The notes below the pieces were generated by a model. It was not told where the DNA came from. It made no database searches and worked only from the letters and a program-made list of their open reading frames with translations. This document shows, one piece after another, positions 8,658 through 18,033 of a DNA stretch of 64,000 bases; positions within the stretch are counted from its first letter, which is position 1; every line of letters begins with the position of its first letter. The position numbers and the translations under genes are program-made. The stretch is from Njordibacter sp937773555 (GTDB taxonomy: Bacteria > Pseudomonadota > Gammaproteobacteria > Pseudomonadales > Balneatricaceae), in the NCBI RefSeq assembly GCF_047730085.1, contig NZ_CP159830.1, forward strand, positions 2,232,001 to 2,296,000. Reading direction: 5' to 3'.

Positions 8658-9021
8658 GCATAGCGAAATAGCTTAGTTGCAGCCGCACATAGGCGTTTAC
8701 ATCAGTTGCCATAGCCATTTGCCTCACTAGTTGGCAAAACATTAGCAGTTGTAAAGTGCTTGCTGCTTTAGTGTATTGTCGGCGCCACTGTTTCATGCTG
8801 ATTTTTGCAACCACGCTGAAATGACTAACTTTATAAAGACCGTAACTACTGCAGGAAGTTTTTTTGCTAGTTGTCCATGGGCCAGGTGCCTATGCCTTTG
8901 GTCATTGTGTAAATTTTTCATAACCAAGCGCAACTATTAGAAAAGTTTATGACAATTGGCCAGCGTGAGCGAAAGCTAACTAGTTATAATGCTTGGTTAG
9001 TTAAGACGTTGGGGGTATTAA
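8658..9021. other. Intergenic region at the edge of the sugar cluster
   Basis: About 360 bp between the lipoprotein gene (plus) and gntK (minus), which converge. It contains a 50-codon plus-strand frame from 8949 that looks like the beginning of a membrane protein and then runs into antisense gntK. No clear terminator hairpin with a T run was seen. Confidence 0.5.
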
Positions 9022-9101
9022 TCAGTCGGTGTATTTTGAAAATGATATTTGCTCGTATATATGATCAATTACTTTTGACACTGGCCTATCAATGTCGATA
9101 G
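8949..9101 (+). pseudogene. Possible truncated start of a membrane-protein gene
   Basis: A plus-strand ATG at 8949 opens MTIGQRERKLTSYNAWLVKT followed by LGVLI, which resembles the polar start and first membrane helix of small uncharacterised membrane proteins. After about 25 codons the frame enters the antisense of the gntK 3' end and stops at 9101. If real, an original gene was cut here when the sugar cluster was placed next to it. Evidence is weak. Confidence 0.2.
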
Positions 9102-9573
9102 ATAATACGTTCTCTTCTATGGATGGTGGTTGAAGTATGGCAAATTGACTTTCCAGGAGCTCTGAAGGCATGAAATGATCACTACGCACACACAATCGAC
9201 GTGAAATTAGTTCTGCACTGCCATTTAAGTAGACAAATAAGATAGGCTCATTTGCTACTTTTTTTAAGTACTCTCGATACTCACGACGAAGCGCCGAACA
9301 CGCGCATATTACCATGCCTTCGAAGCGACAATACTCACCCAGTACTTTGCCAACACGCTCCAGCCATGGCCAACGGTCGTCGTTGCCCAAAGGAATACCA
9401 GATGACATCTTGGCTAGATTAATCTGTGGATGAAAGTCATCAGCATCGATGAAAGGCTTACCCATCCTCTCAGATAACGCAGCACCTACTGTGGACTTAC
9501 CACAACCAGAAACGCCCATCACAACCACTAAGCGGGCTAACTTAAAATGTATTTTGGAATTTAGGTCGCTCAT
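9022..9573 (-). CDS. gntK: Gluconokinase
   Basis: Phosphorylates gluconate to 6-phosphogluconate for the Entner-Doudoroff or pentose phosphate route. The 183-aa cytoplasmic P-loop protein has Walker A GVSGCGKST and the family segment PFIDADDFHP; CSALRREYREYLK also fits. A longer frame reaches 9795, but it would overlap the upstream oxidoreductase gene by 125 nt. The ATG at 9573 has a G-rich ribosome-binding site and gives the usual family length. It is the last gene of the minus-strand sugar cluster, 97 bp after the oxidoreductase gene. Its presence suggests that the imported sugar is converted to gluconate. Confidence 0.93.
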   Translation of the reverse strand: MSDLNSKIHFKLARLVVVMGVSGCGKSTVGAALSERMGKPFIDADDFHPQINLAKMSSGIPLGNDDRWPWLERVGKVLGEYCRFEGMVICACSALRREYREYLKKVANEPILFVYLNGSAELISRRLCVRSDHFMPSELLESQFAILQPPSIEENVLSIDIDRPVSKVIDHIYEQISFSKYTD

Positions 9574-9670
9574 AATTACCCCCCCTACTATAGTTACCAA
9601 TAATTCCCACATTGTTGTATAGCTAAGCAAGTTTGGTAAATAGGTGCTTAAGGTGCACTGGCCAAAAATA

Positions 9671-10795
9671 CTATAGAGTAACCCAAGCTGCGTGTGCTTT
9701 TGACGATCGCTGACAAGCGTCAACAAATCGCACACCTTCAAACCCCTGTTCAATACCAATAACCGCACTTTGTTGGGTCGTTTTGCCGCTCGCAATAATC
9801 ACCTCTGCCGCCTCTCTATAGAGCGTCGCAAAAGCCTCCAAGTAACCCTCTGGATGCCCTGCTGGAATACGAGTGACTGCGGCCGCTGAGGGATATGAAG
9901 AACCACCGCCCCGGGTGAACATTTGTGGTGCGGCGCCTAGTTTACTGAACCAAAGGTTGTTGGGGTTTTCTTGAGACCATCTGATTGAGCCTTTAGTACC
10001 ATAAACTGCCAAGGTAAGATTATTTTCGTTCCCAACAGCCACTTGACTGGCCCAGATATGACCACGTGCTCCGCCATGGAAGTGCAACGTAACTCTGGCA
10101 TCATCGTCTACAGCTCGGCCTGCAACGTGAGTGTGCAAAGTCGCATTTAGCGTCTTTGTGCGAAGACCTGTCACAAAACATACGAGGTTATAAGCGTGGG
10201 TGCCAATATCTCCAATCGCGCCACCGCCAGATTGGGTCGGGTCAGTTCGCCACATGGCTTGCTTGTTATCAGTTTTAGGAACGTCGCTTAGCCAGTCTTG
10301 TAAGTAATTAGCTTCAACAATCTGTATGTCGCCCAGGGCACCCTCAGTCACCATCTGCTGAGCTTGGCGAATCATTGGATAAGCCGTGTAGTTATGGGTC
10401 AAAAAGAATGATGCATCAGACACAGCAGCAGCAGCCATAAGGCTTTCGGCCTGCGCCAAGGTGGCTGTCATCGGCTTGTCACAGATAACATGAATATTTT
10501 GAGCCAAGAACGCCTCAGCTATAGGCCCATGCAGATGATTGGGTGTAACAATGGACACCACATCGATACCATCTGGTCGGGCTGACTCCGCCTTCGCCAT
10601 GTCACTGTAATTGTCATAGGAACGGTCCACACTGACACCTAGTTCGGCAGCAGAGACATGGGCGCGCAAAGAGTCTGATGCAAAAGCCCCTGCAACAAGT
10701 TCATAACACCCGTCTAGCCTTGCAGCCATGCGATGAACACCACCGATAAACGCACCCTGACCACCACCCACCATACCAAGCTTGAGACGAACCAT
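9671..10795 (-). CDS. Gfo/Idh/MocA family NAD(P)-dependent oxidoreductase (second copy of the cluster)
   Basis: A 374-aa cytoplasmic sugar or polyol dehydrogenase. The N-terminal Rossmann fold has the glycine motif GMVGGGQGAFIGGVHRMA, the CDKPMT motif sits near residue 105, and the GGGAIGDIGTHAYN loop follows, all typical of the family. It is related to the other oxidoreductase at 11874-12995 but clearly divergent from it. It starts one base after the stop of the isomerase gene (TAATATG), implying translational coupling. The isomerase-oxidoreductase order repeats that of the pair upstream. The substrate cannot be read from the sequence; 3-keto-glycoside, inositol-like or glucose-fructose chemistry is possible. 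Confidence 0.9.
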   Translation of the reverse strand: MVRLKLGMVGGGQGAFIGGVHRMAARLDGCYELVAGAFASDSLRAHVSAAELGVSVDRSYDNYSDMAKAESARPDGIDVVSIVTPNHLHGPIAEAFLAQNIHVICDKPMTATLAQAESLMAAAAVSDASFFLTHNYTAYPMIRQAQQMVTEGALGDIQIVEANYLQDWLSDVPKTDNKQAMWRTDPTQSGGGAIGDIGTHAYNLVCFVTGLRTKTLNATLHTHVAGRAVDDDARVTLHFHGGARGHIWASQVAVGNENNLTLAVYGTKGSIRWSQENPNNLWFSKLGAAPQMFTRGGGSSYPSAAAVTRIPAGHPEGYLEAFATLYREAAEVIIASGKTTQQSAVIGIEQGFEGVRFVDACQRSSKAHAAWVTL

Positions 10796-10796
10796 A

Positions 10797-11852
10797 TTAG
10801 AAACCCATCATTTTACGTAGCGCAGTTTTGTCTGTTGTTCCGCCCGCAAAATCATCAAACGCCTTATCAGTGCGGCGAATAATATGATTAGCGATAAATG
10901 GTGCACCTTCTGCAGCACCTTGCTCTGGATGCTTCAGACAGCACTCCCATTCCAGCACAGCCCACCCATCAAACCCATACTGCGTGAGCTTAGAAAAGAT
11001 ACTCGTAAAATTTACCTGCCCATCGCCAAGCGAGCGAAAGCGAGCTGCTCGATCAGTCCAATCAGAGTAGCCAGAATAAACACCTTGGCGGCCGGTTGGG
11101 TTAAATTCAGCGTCTTTAACGTGAAACGCACTAATACGCTCGTGATAGATGTCGATGAATGCTAGGTAATCTAGCTGCTGCAACAAAAAGTGTGACGGGT
11201 CATAAAGAATCTTACATCGCGGGTGATTGTCGAGGGCACCAAGGAAGCGGTCAAACGTTGTGCCATCAAAAACATCCTCACCAGGGTGTATTTCGAAAGC
11301 TAAATCGATACCTAATTCATCGTAAACATCCAAAATTGGCTTCCACCGACGCGCCAGTTCGCTGAACGCTTCTTCAACCAATCCAGCAGGACGCTGTGGC
11401 CAAGGGTACATATAAGGAAAGGCTAGGGATCCGGTAAAGCCCACAGCTACGTTAAGCCCAAAGTTCTGTGATGCTTTGGCAGCTTTGACTACTTGATCCA
11501 CCGCCCAAGCCTGGCGTTCATCAGGTTTGCCTTGCAAATGCAGGGGCGCGAACGCGTCAAATGCAGTGTCATAGGCTGGGTGAACAGCCACTAGTTGGCC
11601 TTGCAAATGTACAGAAAGCTCAGTGATTGTTACCCCATGTGAAGCGCAAACCGCTGAGATTTCATCACAATAACTTTGGCTGCTGGCTGCTTTTTCCAGA
11701 TTAAAAATACGGGCTTCCCAGGTTGGGATTTGCACACCCTTATACCCCAGGTCTGCTGCCCATTTCACAATGCTCGGCAGGGAATTAAATGGCGCTTCAT
11801 CACTCACAAACTGGGCCAAAAATAGTGCCGGCCCTTTAATTAAATTGGTCAT
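10797..11852 (-). CDS. Sugar phosphate isomerase/epimerase-like TIM-barrel protein (long form)
   Basis: A 351-aa xylose-isomerase-like TIM barrel (PF01261 type). Metal-site segments include FEIHPGED, ILYDPSHF and FHVKDAEF, and near the C-terminus GWAVLEWECC. The frame also opens at 11864, but the ATG at 11852 has GGAG at the right distance, so I chose it. It lies between the two oxidoreductase genes and is coupled to the second. This longer type is common next to Gfo/Idh/MocA enzymes in sugar clusters. It may act as an isomerase, an epimerase or a keto-glycoside lyase; the sequence does not decide. Confidence 0.88.
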   Translation of the reverse strand: MTNLIKGPALFLAQFVSDEAPFNSLPSIVKWAADLGYKGVQIPTWEARIFNLEKAASSQSYCDEISAVCASHGVTITELSVHLQGQLVAVHPAYDTAFDAFAPLHLQGKPDERQAWAVDQVVKAAKASQNFGLNVAVGFTGSLAFPYMYPWPQRPAGLVEEAFSELARRWKPILDVYDELGIDLAFEIHPGEDVFDGTTFDRFLGALDNHPRCKILYDPSHFLLQQLDYLAFIDIYHERISAFHVKDAEFNPTGRQGVYSGYSDWTDRAARFRSLGDGQVNFTSIFSKLTQYGFDGWAVLEWECCLKHPEQGAAEGAPFIANHIIRRTDKAFDDFAGGTTDKTALRKMMGF

Positions 11853-11873
11853 TTTATTCTCCATCTATATCGA

Positions 11874-12995
11874 TCACACTAGCAAGGCTCGTGCTTGATC
11901 TGGGACCAAGGCATCGGGGCGCTCGCAGGTTGTTGTCATTGTCATTACTTCACCAGTTTCGCCAGCTTCTAAAACAGCCGTCATCACCTCAACAACATGG
12001 GTTGCAAAGGCCTCATTACAACGATGGGAGGTATTTGCACTGATTGATAGGGCCATATCAGCCAAACCAGCCCCACGGTAATTGGCTTGGTTTTCTTCAA
12101 AATTAGGGATGGCAAAGGGGTGATCCCATGTTTTTTCGACTGCATCACCCGCCCGTTCAGTTACCGTCACGACGCCACCAAAAAAGTTTGGATCGGGCAC
12201 ATTCATCGTCCCTTCAGTGCCATAAAGTTCCATAATAGGGTGATTGCTGGCGAAAACATCCCAACTGGCAAGCAGTGTGATAATTGCACCATTTTCAAAG
12301 GCTAACAGCGCATGAATGGTGGTCGGTGTTTTAACCGGAATGATCTCCCCATTGCGTGGGCCATTGGCGATGGTTCGCGTCGCACTCGCCGAACCTGTAA
12401 AGCTTGTCACCTTCTTTACAGGCCCAAGAATTTGCACTAGGTTGCAGATGTAATAAGGCCCAAGGTCAAGGATAGGACCAGCCCCTTTGAGGAAGAAAAA
12501 ATCTGGATTAGGGTGCCAGTCCTCCATCCCTGGAGACATCACCACAGCAGTGCCCGAGGTGACAGAACCAATCTCACCACGATCAACCAGATTACGGGCA
12601 AGCTGGTGACTTGCCCCCATGAAGGTATCAGGTGCTGATCCGATCCGCACATTGTTGGCCTGCGCAACCGCTCCTAGCTCTTGTGCTTCAGCGAGGCTAA
12701 GTACAAATGGCTTTTCAGAATAAACATGCTTACCCGCCTTAAGAATTGCACGGGAGACTTCTACATGCGCTGCAGGGATCGTCAAATTAATCACCAGATC
12801 AACATCATTCGCTGACAGCAGCTCGTCAACTGTCTCAGCCCGCACACCAAATTCATCGGCACGCGCGGTTGCATTCTCCATGTTGATATCCGCCACAGAA
12901 AGAATTTCGTAGCCCTTGAACATCGGCGCTAACTGTAAATACGCAGCCGAAATATTCCCACACCCAATAATGCCAACACCCAGTGGTTTAGTCAT
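11874..12995 (-). CDS. Gfo/Idh/MocA family NAD(P)-dependent oxidoreductase (first copy)
   Basis: A 373-aa dehydrogenase with the Rossmann motif GVGIIGCGNISAAY, YSEKPFVL near residue 95 and the GPILDLGPYYIC loop. A longer frame starts at 13082, inside the upstream gene. The ATG at 12995 has GGGAG 7 nt upstream and overlaps the isomerase stop by 8 nt, so it is the likely start and is translationally coupled. C-terminal residues CNEAFATHVVEVM are as in glucose-fructose oxidoreductase relatives. Together with the isomerase it forms the first oxidoreductase-isomerase pair of the cluster. Exact substrate unknown. Confidence 0.9.
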   Translation of the reverse strand: MTKPLGVGIIGCGNISAAYLQLAPMFKGYEILSVADINMENATARADEFGVRAETVDELLSANDVDLVINLTIPAAHVEVSRAILKAGKHVYSEKPFVLSLAEAQELGAVAQANNVRIGSAPDTFMGASHQLARNLVDRGEIGSVTSGTAVVMSPGMEDWHPNPDFFFLKGAGPILDLGPYYICNLVQILGPVKKVTSFTGSASATRTIANGPRNGEIIPVKTPTTIHALLAFENGAIITLLASWDVFASNHPIMELYGTEGTMNVPDPNFFGGVVTVTERAGDAVEKTWDHPFAIPNFEENQANYRGAGLADMALSISANTSHRCNEAFATHVVEVMTAVLEAGETGEVMTMTTTCERPDALVPDQARALLV

Positions 12996-13752
12996 GTGTG
13001 TTCTCCCACAGGTTCTGAAAGGCTGCCGCTGATCGGGTAGCATAGCCAACTGGATCGCTAGGTTTATCATGCTCCAGGGCATAAATTAGGCCCAAGGATT
13101 GAGTGCGACAAGCCTGCAAAAGTGTTGCCCAATCTAAGACGCCTGCACCAAGATCAGCCCAGCCATCCTCGTCTAAGTTAGTGCCATCTTTGGCGATATC
13201 TTTCACGTGAATTGCACACAATCGATTACCATAGCGTTGAATATAGTCAAACGGGTCACTCTTGCCTCGCACAATCCAGGCCAGATCAGCCTCCCACATA
13301 ATATCAGGGGCTTCCTCTAATAGAATGTCCATTGGAACACCTCCATCGGCGAGGGTCACAAATTCAAAATCGTGGTTGTGCCAGCCAAATAAGATTCCAT
13401 GTTCGGCGTATCGTTTTGCGGCTGCATTTAAACGGTGTGCCAACTTAGTATACCCAATAGTGTTATCAGGACGGTCCTGTTCCTCCAGGTAAGGCGCAAA
13501 GATACAAACGATTCCCAAGGTTTTAGCGATGCTCAGTGTGGTTTCAAAGTTGTCTTCAATGTCATTCAACCCCATATGCCCAGAGGGCATAGAAATGCCA
13601 TTGGCATCCATCGCAGCACGGTAGGCCTTCGGATCACCATAAACCCCGCCATAACCTTCGATGTTCGTAATGCCAATAGCAGATAATTTATCCAGTAAGG
13701 CAATTTGATCCCCATAGTCACGCATCGAATATAGTTGAATAGATAAAGTCAT
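12988..13752 (-). CDS. Sugar phosphate isomerase/epimerase-like TIM-barrel protein (short form)
   Basis: A 254-aa cytoplasmic TIM-barrel protein of the xylose-isomerase-like superfamily. Conserved metal-ligand segments are FGWHNHDFEF, IMWEADLAWI, AIHVKDIA and YALEHDKPSD. It follows the ATPase gene by about 20 bp and overlaps the next gene. A GGAAAG ribosome-binding site precedes it. Short members are often paired with a Gfo/Idh/MocA dehydrogenase, as here, and act on keto- or aldo-sugars. It is clearly a different subfamily from the 351-aa protein at 10797-11852. Confidence 0.88.
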   Translation of the reverse strand: MTLSIQLYSMRDYGDQIALLDKLSAIGITNIEGYGGVYGDPKAYRAAMDANGISMPSGHMGLNDIEDNFETTLSIAKTLGIVCIFAPYLEEQDRPDNTIGYTKLAHRLNAAAKRYAEHGILFGWHNHDFEFVTLADGGVPMDILLEEAPDIMWEADLAWIVRGKSDPFDYIQRYGNRLCAIHVKDIAKDGTNLDEDGWADLGAGVLDWATLLQACRTQSLGLIYALEHDKPSDPVGYATRSAAAFQNLWENTHD

Positions 13753-13772
13753 TATTTTTCTTTCCAGTTAAA

Positions 13773-14852
13773 TTAAAGGCGAACTTCAGATTCAACATCA
13801 AATAGGTGCATCCGCGCCGCATCAAAACCAATTTTGAGGGTGTCACCAGGCTTCAGGCCAGCTAAGCCTTCAGTGCGCACGCGCACAGACTGACCAGCAA
13901 AGTTAACCCAAACTAAGGTGTCAGAGCCCATAGGCTCGACAATATCGATCTCGGCGTTGCCATTATAGGATGCACTCTGCGCAGCATCACCGGTAATGAT
14001 GTGTTCAGGCCGAATGCCAAGCCATGCTGGGCCATCATGCTGGCCATTAGTATCAAATTCGTAGCCTGTGACATCAACCTCGAACCCGTCACAAGAAAAT
14101 TCTGTGCCACTTAACTGGCCTGTGAAGAGATTCATTGCTGGCGAACCAATAAAGTCTGCAACGTATTTGTTGCATGGTTTAGCGTAAATGACTTCGGGCG
14201 TGTCCAACTGTTCGATCAAGCCGTCCTTCATGATTGAAATTCGGTCAGCCAGCGTCATTGCTTCAACCTGATCATGGGTCACATAGATCATTGTATTCTT
14301 AAGCTTTTGGTGAAGTCGCTTCAATTCAACCCGCAGGTCGGTACGTAATTTTGCATCCAGGTTAGATAGTGGTTCATCAAACAAAAACACATCCACGTCA
14401 CGCACCAGCGCACGGCCAATAGCTACTCGTTGGCGTTGTCCACCTGACAATGCCCCGGGCTTTCGATCTAGCAGCTGTTCAATTTGCAAGACTTCGGCAG
14501 CCCACGCTACCCGTTTGGCGATCTCAGGTTTGGGAACCTTGGCATTCTTGAGTCCAAAGCTCAAGTTCCCACGCACAGTCATTTGCGGGTATAGGGCGTA
14601 TGATTGGAAAACCATACCGATACCACGATCAGACGGTTCCGCCCATGTGACGTTTTCGCCTTTGATAAATATCTGGCCGTCTGTCACATCCAAAAGCCCA
14701 GCAATACAATTTAGCAGTGTAGATTTACCACATCCTGAGGAGCCCAAGAGGACAATAAATTCGCCTTCTACAATATTTAAGTTTAGTTTTTTTAGAACCT
14801 TTACAGCACCAAAATTTAGATCTAGATCTTTTATTTCTACAGAATTTTTCAT
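13773..14852 (-). CDS. Sugar ABC transporter ATP-binding protein (UgpC/MsmK type)
   Basis: ATPase of the sugar importer, 359 aa from the chosen start. Walker A GSSGCGKST lies at residues 37-45, the signature LSGGQRQR and Walker B VFLFDEP follow, and then THDQVEAMTL. The C-terminal 120 residues form the OB-type regulatory domain of the MalK/UgpC family (GIRPEHI). The frame is open to 14915, but that would overlap the permease gene. The ATG at 14852 lies 7 nt after the permease stop. It follows both permease genes. Confidence 0.92.
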   Translation of the reverse strand: MKNSVEIKDLDLNFGAVKVLKKLNLNIVEGEFIVLLGSSGCGKSTLLNCIAGLLDVTDGQIFIKGENVTWAEPSDRGIGMVFQSYALYPQMTVRGNLSFGLKNAKVPKPEIAKRVAWAAEVLQIEQLLDRKPGALSGGQRQRVAIGRALVRDVDVFLFDEPLSNLDAKLRTDLRVELKRLHQKLKNTMIYVTHDQVEAMTLADRISIMKDGLIEQLDTPEVIYAKPCNKYVADFIGSPAMNLFTGQLSGTEFSCDGFEVDVTGYEFDTNGQHDGPAWLGIRPEHIITGDAAQSASYNGNAEIDIVEPMGSDTLVWVNFAGQSVRVRTEGLAGLKPGDTLKIGFDAARMHLFDVESEVRL

Positions 14853-14859
14853 GGGTAAG

Positions 14860-15765
14860 TTAGCCTTTGACTGCGCCAGCGGCAATGCCGCGGACAAAAA
14901 GTTTGCCAGAAGCAAAGTAAATAATGAGAGGGACCAAACCAGTCAGGAGAGTTGCTGCCATATTAACATTGTATTCTTTGATCCCTTGAACTGAGTTCAC
15001 GATGTTATTGAGCTGCACGGTCATCGGATACGTCGCCGGTTTGGTATAGATCACCCCGAAGAGAAAGTCATTCCAAATGCCAGTGACCTGTAAAATAATC
15101 GCAACCACAAAAATGGGTAACGCCATAGGCAACATGATCTGAAAATAAATTTGCCAGAATCCAGCACCATCTACTCTTGCTGCCTTAAACAACTCTTGAG
15201 GTATGGAAGCAAAATAGTTACGAAATAACAGTGTTAGTATGGGCATGCCAAAAATAGTATGGACGAGCACCAAGCCACCAATAGAGCCCATTAAACCAAG
15301 CTCCCGAAGCAATATCACAATTGGATAGAGCATTGTTTGATAGGGGATAAATGCACCAATAATTAGAATGGTAAAAAAGACTTCAGAACCCTTAAATTTC
15401 CAATTTGACAGTGCATAACCATTAACTGACGCAATGGTGATGGACAACAGAACAGAGGGAATTAGTATGCGAACAGAATTACCAAACCCACGTGATAGCC
15501 CATCACAATTAATACCCGTGCAAGCCTGTGACCACGCCTTAACCCAGGGCTCAAAGGTAATTTCCATGGGAGGCCCAAATACATTGCCCATGCGGATTTC
15601 TGGCATGCCTTTTAGGGAGGTCATAATCATCACATAGAGCGGCAAAAGGTAATAGATAGAAACCATGATTAAAGTGCCATAGAGGATAATATTGGCACGT
15701 GAAAAGGCTTTTTTAGGCTTTGGACCGCGGGGGCCGTCAGACAGGCCTGGTGTTATATCAGCCAC
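14860..15765 (-). CDS. Sugar ABC transporter permease (MalG type)
   Basis: A 301-aa inner-membrane permease of the carbohydrate-uptake-1 class with about six hydrophobic segments. The EAA loop reads ELFKAARVDGAGFWQIYFQI, characteristic of the MalG/UgpE side. The C-terminus FVRGIAAGAVKG is typical too. It overlaps the preceding permease gene by 8 nt, so the two are translationally coupled. Substrate unknown; clustered enzymes suggest a sugar or glycoside. Confidence 0.9.
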   Translation of the reverse strand: MADITPGLSDGPRGPKPKKAFSRANIILYGTLIMVSIYYLLPLYVMIMTSLKGMPEIRMGNVFGPPMEITFEPWVKAWSQACTGINCDGLSRGFGNSVRILIPSVLLSITIASVNGYALSNWKFKGSEVFFTILIIGAFIPYQTMLYPIVILLRELGLMGSIGGLVLVHTIFGMPILTLLFRNYFASIPQELFKAARVDGAGFWQIYFQIMLPMALPIFVVAIILQVTGIWNDFLFGVIYTKPATYPMTVQLNNIVNSVQGIKEYNVNMAATLLTGLVPLIIYFASGKLFVRGIAAGAVKG

Positions 15766-16675
15766 GTTTACGGCCTCCGAATTCTAGGTAGGCCCATGGG
15801 ATCATAATGACCACAACAGAGCACAACATCATAGTAGAGGCCGCAAAGCCTTGGCCCAAGTTTTGGGCACGAAACATGTACTCGATGACATATTTGGCAG
15901 GTACTTCCGACGCAAGGCCTGGGCCACCACCCGTTTGTGCAACGACTAAATCGTAAAGCTTGATAATACCCGATGCGATCAACACAAGTGAGGTAATGAA
16001 CACGGGTCGCATCATGGGTATAATAACCACGATATAGGTTTTGATTGTGCCAATGCCATCTACACGTGTTGCTTTCCAAATATCTTCGTCGATACCACGA
16101 AGGCCAGCCAACATGATACACATAATTAATCCTGTTCCCTGCCATAGACCTGCGATTAAAAGGCCATAAATAACAGTGTTGGCGTCGTTGAGTGGGTTGA
16201 ACACAAAACTCTCCCACCCCCAACCACGCACAACACTTTGCAGGCCAAAATCAGGGTTTAAAATCCACTGCCACGCGAGGCCAGTAACTACAAACGAAAG
16301 TGCAAAGGGATACAAAAAAATAGAGCGGAAGGCACTTTCGAATCGAATTTTTCGATCTAAGCAGGCCGCAAGACTGAAGCCGATAACCAACGTAAGCACC
16401 AAGGAACATGAGCCATAAATGCCAAGGTTCGTAATCGAAATGATCCAGCGATCAGAACTCCAAAGACGCTCGTATTGATCAAGTCCAACCCAGTTGGTCT
16501 TGGGCAGCATCCGAGAACCAGTAAAGGAGTATAAAACTGTCCACGCTGTGCCTCCAACAAAGACAACAACCGCTGTTAAGATCATTGGGATCGAAGCAAG
16601 CTTCGCCATCAAATTCTTAAACAAACGACGAGGCCGCTTTGTAGGGTGCATAAGGGGGTCCGAGATCACGGTCAT
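15758..16675 (-). CDS. Sugar ABC transporter permease (MalF type)
   Basis: A 305-aa inner-membrane permease, partner of the MalG-type protein encoded next. It has about six membrane segments and an EAA loop with DIWKATRVDGIGTIKTYIVV. GGAG lies 8 nt before the start codon. It is separated from the binding-protein gene by a 10-bp-stem hairpin, which probably lowers its expression relative to the binding protein. Confidence 0.9.
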   Translation of the reverse strand: MTVISDPLMHPTKRPRRLFKNLMAKLASIPMILTAVVVFVGGTAWTVLYSFTGSRMLPKTNWVGLDQYERLWSSDRWIISITNLGIYGSCSLVLTLVIGFSLAACLDRKIRFESAFRSIFLYPFALSFVVTGLAWQWILNPDFGLQSVVRGWGWESFVFNPLNDANTVIYGLLIAGLWQGTGLIMCIMLAGLRGIDEDIWKATRVDGIGTIKTYIVVIIPMMRPVFITSLVLIASGIIKLYDLVVAQTGGGPGLASEVPAKYVIEYMFRAQNLGQGFAASTMMLCSVVVIMIPWAYLEFGGRKRG

Positions 16676-16711
16676 CGTGTCGGCTCCAAATATAAAATAA
16701 GGGGAATAAAA

Positions 16712-16740
16712 CTGACCCAGTAGCTAAGCCACTGGGTCAG
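16712..16740 (-). terminator. Hairpin after the sugar-binding-protein gene
   Basis: Perfect 10-bp inverted repeat CTGACCCAGT with a 9-nt loop, 9 nt after the stop of the binding-protein gene. On the minus strand it is followed by TTTTATT. It should act as a leaky terminator or mRNA stabiliser between the binding protein and the permeases. Confidence 0.75.
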
Positions 16741-16748
16741 AGAGTGAC

Positions 16749-17978
16749 TTAGTCAGCTTTTTTAATTAGCTGAGCATAGTCGTCCTGTGCATCGGCTGCA
16801 GACATATCACCCGACCAGAACTGCGCCATCAAATCTTCAATCTGTGTCTGCGTATCAGCAGACAAGGACTGGTCGCCTGATGGCAGAATACCACCGTTGG
16901 CTAGGATTTTCAGACCCTTTTGCATGCAGCCGTTTGCCGACGACATGTCGATGTCACCACGCACAGGTAACGACCCTTTGGCGAGGTTGAACGAGACCTG
17001 AACTTCAGGAGAAATTAGCAATGCCGCTAGCTCTTTTTGCGCTGCTGTAATTGCTGGATCGTCGTTAACTGGGAAGTAGAACGCATCACCACCTGTGTCC
17101 AAAATGTCATTCAGGCCTAAACCTGGTAAGCAGGAATAATCAACACCTTCAACCTGACCTGCGACAGCAAATTCACCCTGCGCCCAGTCACCCATTAGTT
17201 GTCCACCAGCAGTGCCAGTGATCACCATGTTAGTAGCTTGGTTCCAGTCTTGAACGTTGGACTCAGAAGCAAGTTTACGTGCGTCTACCATAGCTTCGAA
17301 AACAGCTGTATATTCTGGGCCAGCAGCTACCTCAGCATTTTTGTTGACTGTCACTTCGCGCCAAGCTTCTGTGCCAGCAACAGCAATTGTAATTGCGCCA
17401 AACGCAAGGTTTTGTTGCCAACCTTGTTGACCCATCGCTAGTGGCAATGTGCCAGCTGCTTGCAGTGCACCTGCGGATCCTACAAATTCGTTCCAGTCAT
17501 TTGGCACGTCAAGGCCTGCATTTTCATATGCAGCATGAGATAACCACAACCACTGTGCCGAGTGGATGTTTACAGGAACACAGTATATCTTGCCATCTAA
17601 TGTGCAGGATTCTAGTAATGCAGAGGGGTTGACGATGTCTGCCCACCCACCAGCTTCTGCAACATCACTCAAATCCAGAAGCAATCCTGCCTCAATCAAT
17701 TCTTCAGCTTGACGGCCATGGTTTAGCTGTGTGGCTGCCATAGGGTCACCACCAAGAATACGCGATATAATGATTGGGCGCGCTGTGCCGCCAGAGCCAG
17801 CAATTGCACCATCAAGCCATGAGTTGCCTGTGGCATTCCATGCATCAGCAAACTTAGACACAGCAGCAGCTTCGCCACCCGATGTCCACCAATGAGTAAC
17901 TTCTAATTCAATCGCCTGCGACGCAGGCGCTGCTACAAGCGCGCTACCTACTAGCAGCGACTTTAATATTTTAGACAT
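16749..17978 (-). CDS. Sugar ABC transporter substrate-binding protein
   Basis: Periplasmic sugar-binding protein (extracellular solute-binding family 1), 409 aa. The signal peptide ends near PASQAIE. The mature start ELEVTHWWTSGGEAAAVSKF is the family signature, and MGDWAQGEF lies in the second lobe. A frame opens at 18011, but the ATG at 17978 has GGAG 7 nt upstream and begins directly with the signal peptide. It is the first gene of the sugar operon, placed after two LacI-type operators and divergent from the LacI regulator gene. It resembles glucose/mannose-type binding proteins, but I would not name the ligand. Confidence 0.92.
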   Translation of the reverse strand: MSKILKSLLVGSALVAAPASQAIELEVTHWWTSGGEAAAVSKFADAWNATGNSWLDGAIAGSGGTARPIIISRILGGDPMAATQLNHGRQAEELIEAGLLLDLSDVAEAGGWADIVNPSALLESCTLDGKIYCVPVNIHSAQWLWLSHAAYENAGLDVPNDWNEFVGSAGALQAAGTLPLAMGQQGWQQNLAFGAITIAVAGTEAWREVTVNKNAEVAAGPEYTAVFEAMVDARKLASESNVQDWNQATNMVITGTAGGQLMGDWAQGEFAVAGQVEGVDYSCLPGLGLNDILDTGGDAFYFPVNDDPAITAAQKELAALLISPEVQVSFNLAKGSLPVRGDIDMSSANGCMQKGLKILANGGILPSGDQSLSADTQTQIEDLMAQFWSGDMSAADAQDDYAQLIKKAD

Positions 17979-18033
17979 ATTTTTACTCCAGAAAATGTGG
18001 CTTTGCGCCAATTATTTTAAGATTGCCATTTCC

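Noticed and set aside
8626..8814. 62-codon minus-strand frame after the DUF6279 gene
   Set aside because: No known features, starts in low-quality context and partly overlaps the lipoprotein gene.
9574..9795. 74-residue N-terminal extension of gluconokinase
   Set aside because: It overlaps the upstream oxidoreductase gene by 125 nt and has no counterpart in the family.
12996..13082. N-terminal extension of the first Gfo/Idh/MocA protein
   Set aside because: It lies inside the isomerase gene in another frame; the ATG at 12995 has GGGAG and starts right at the Rossmann fold.
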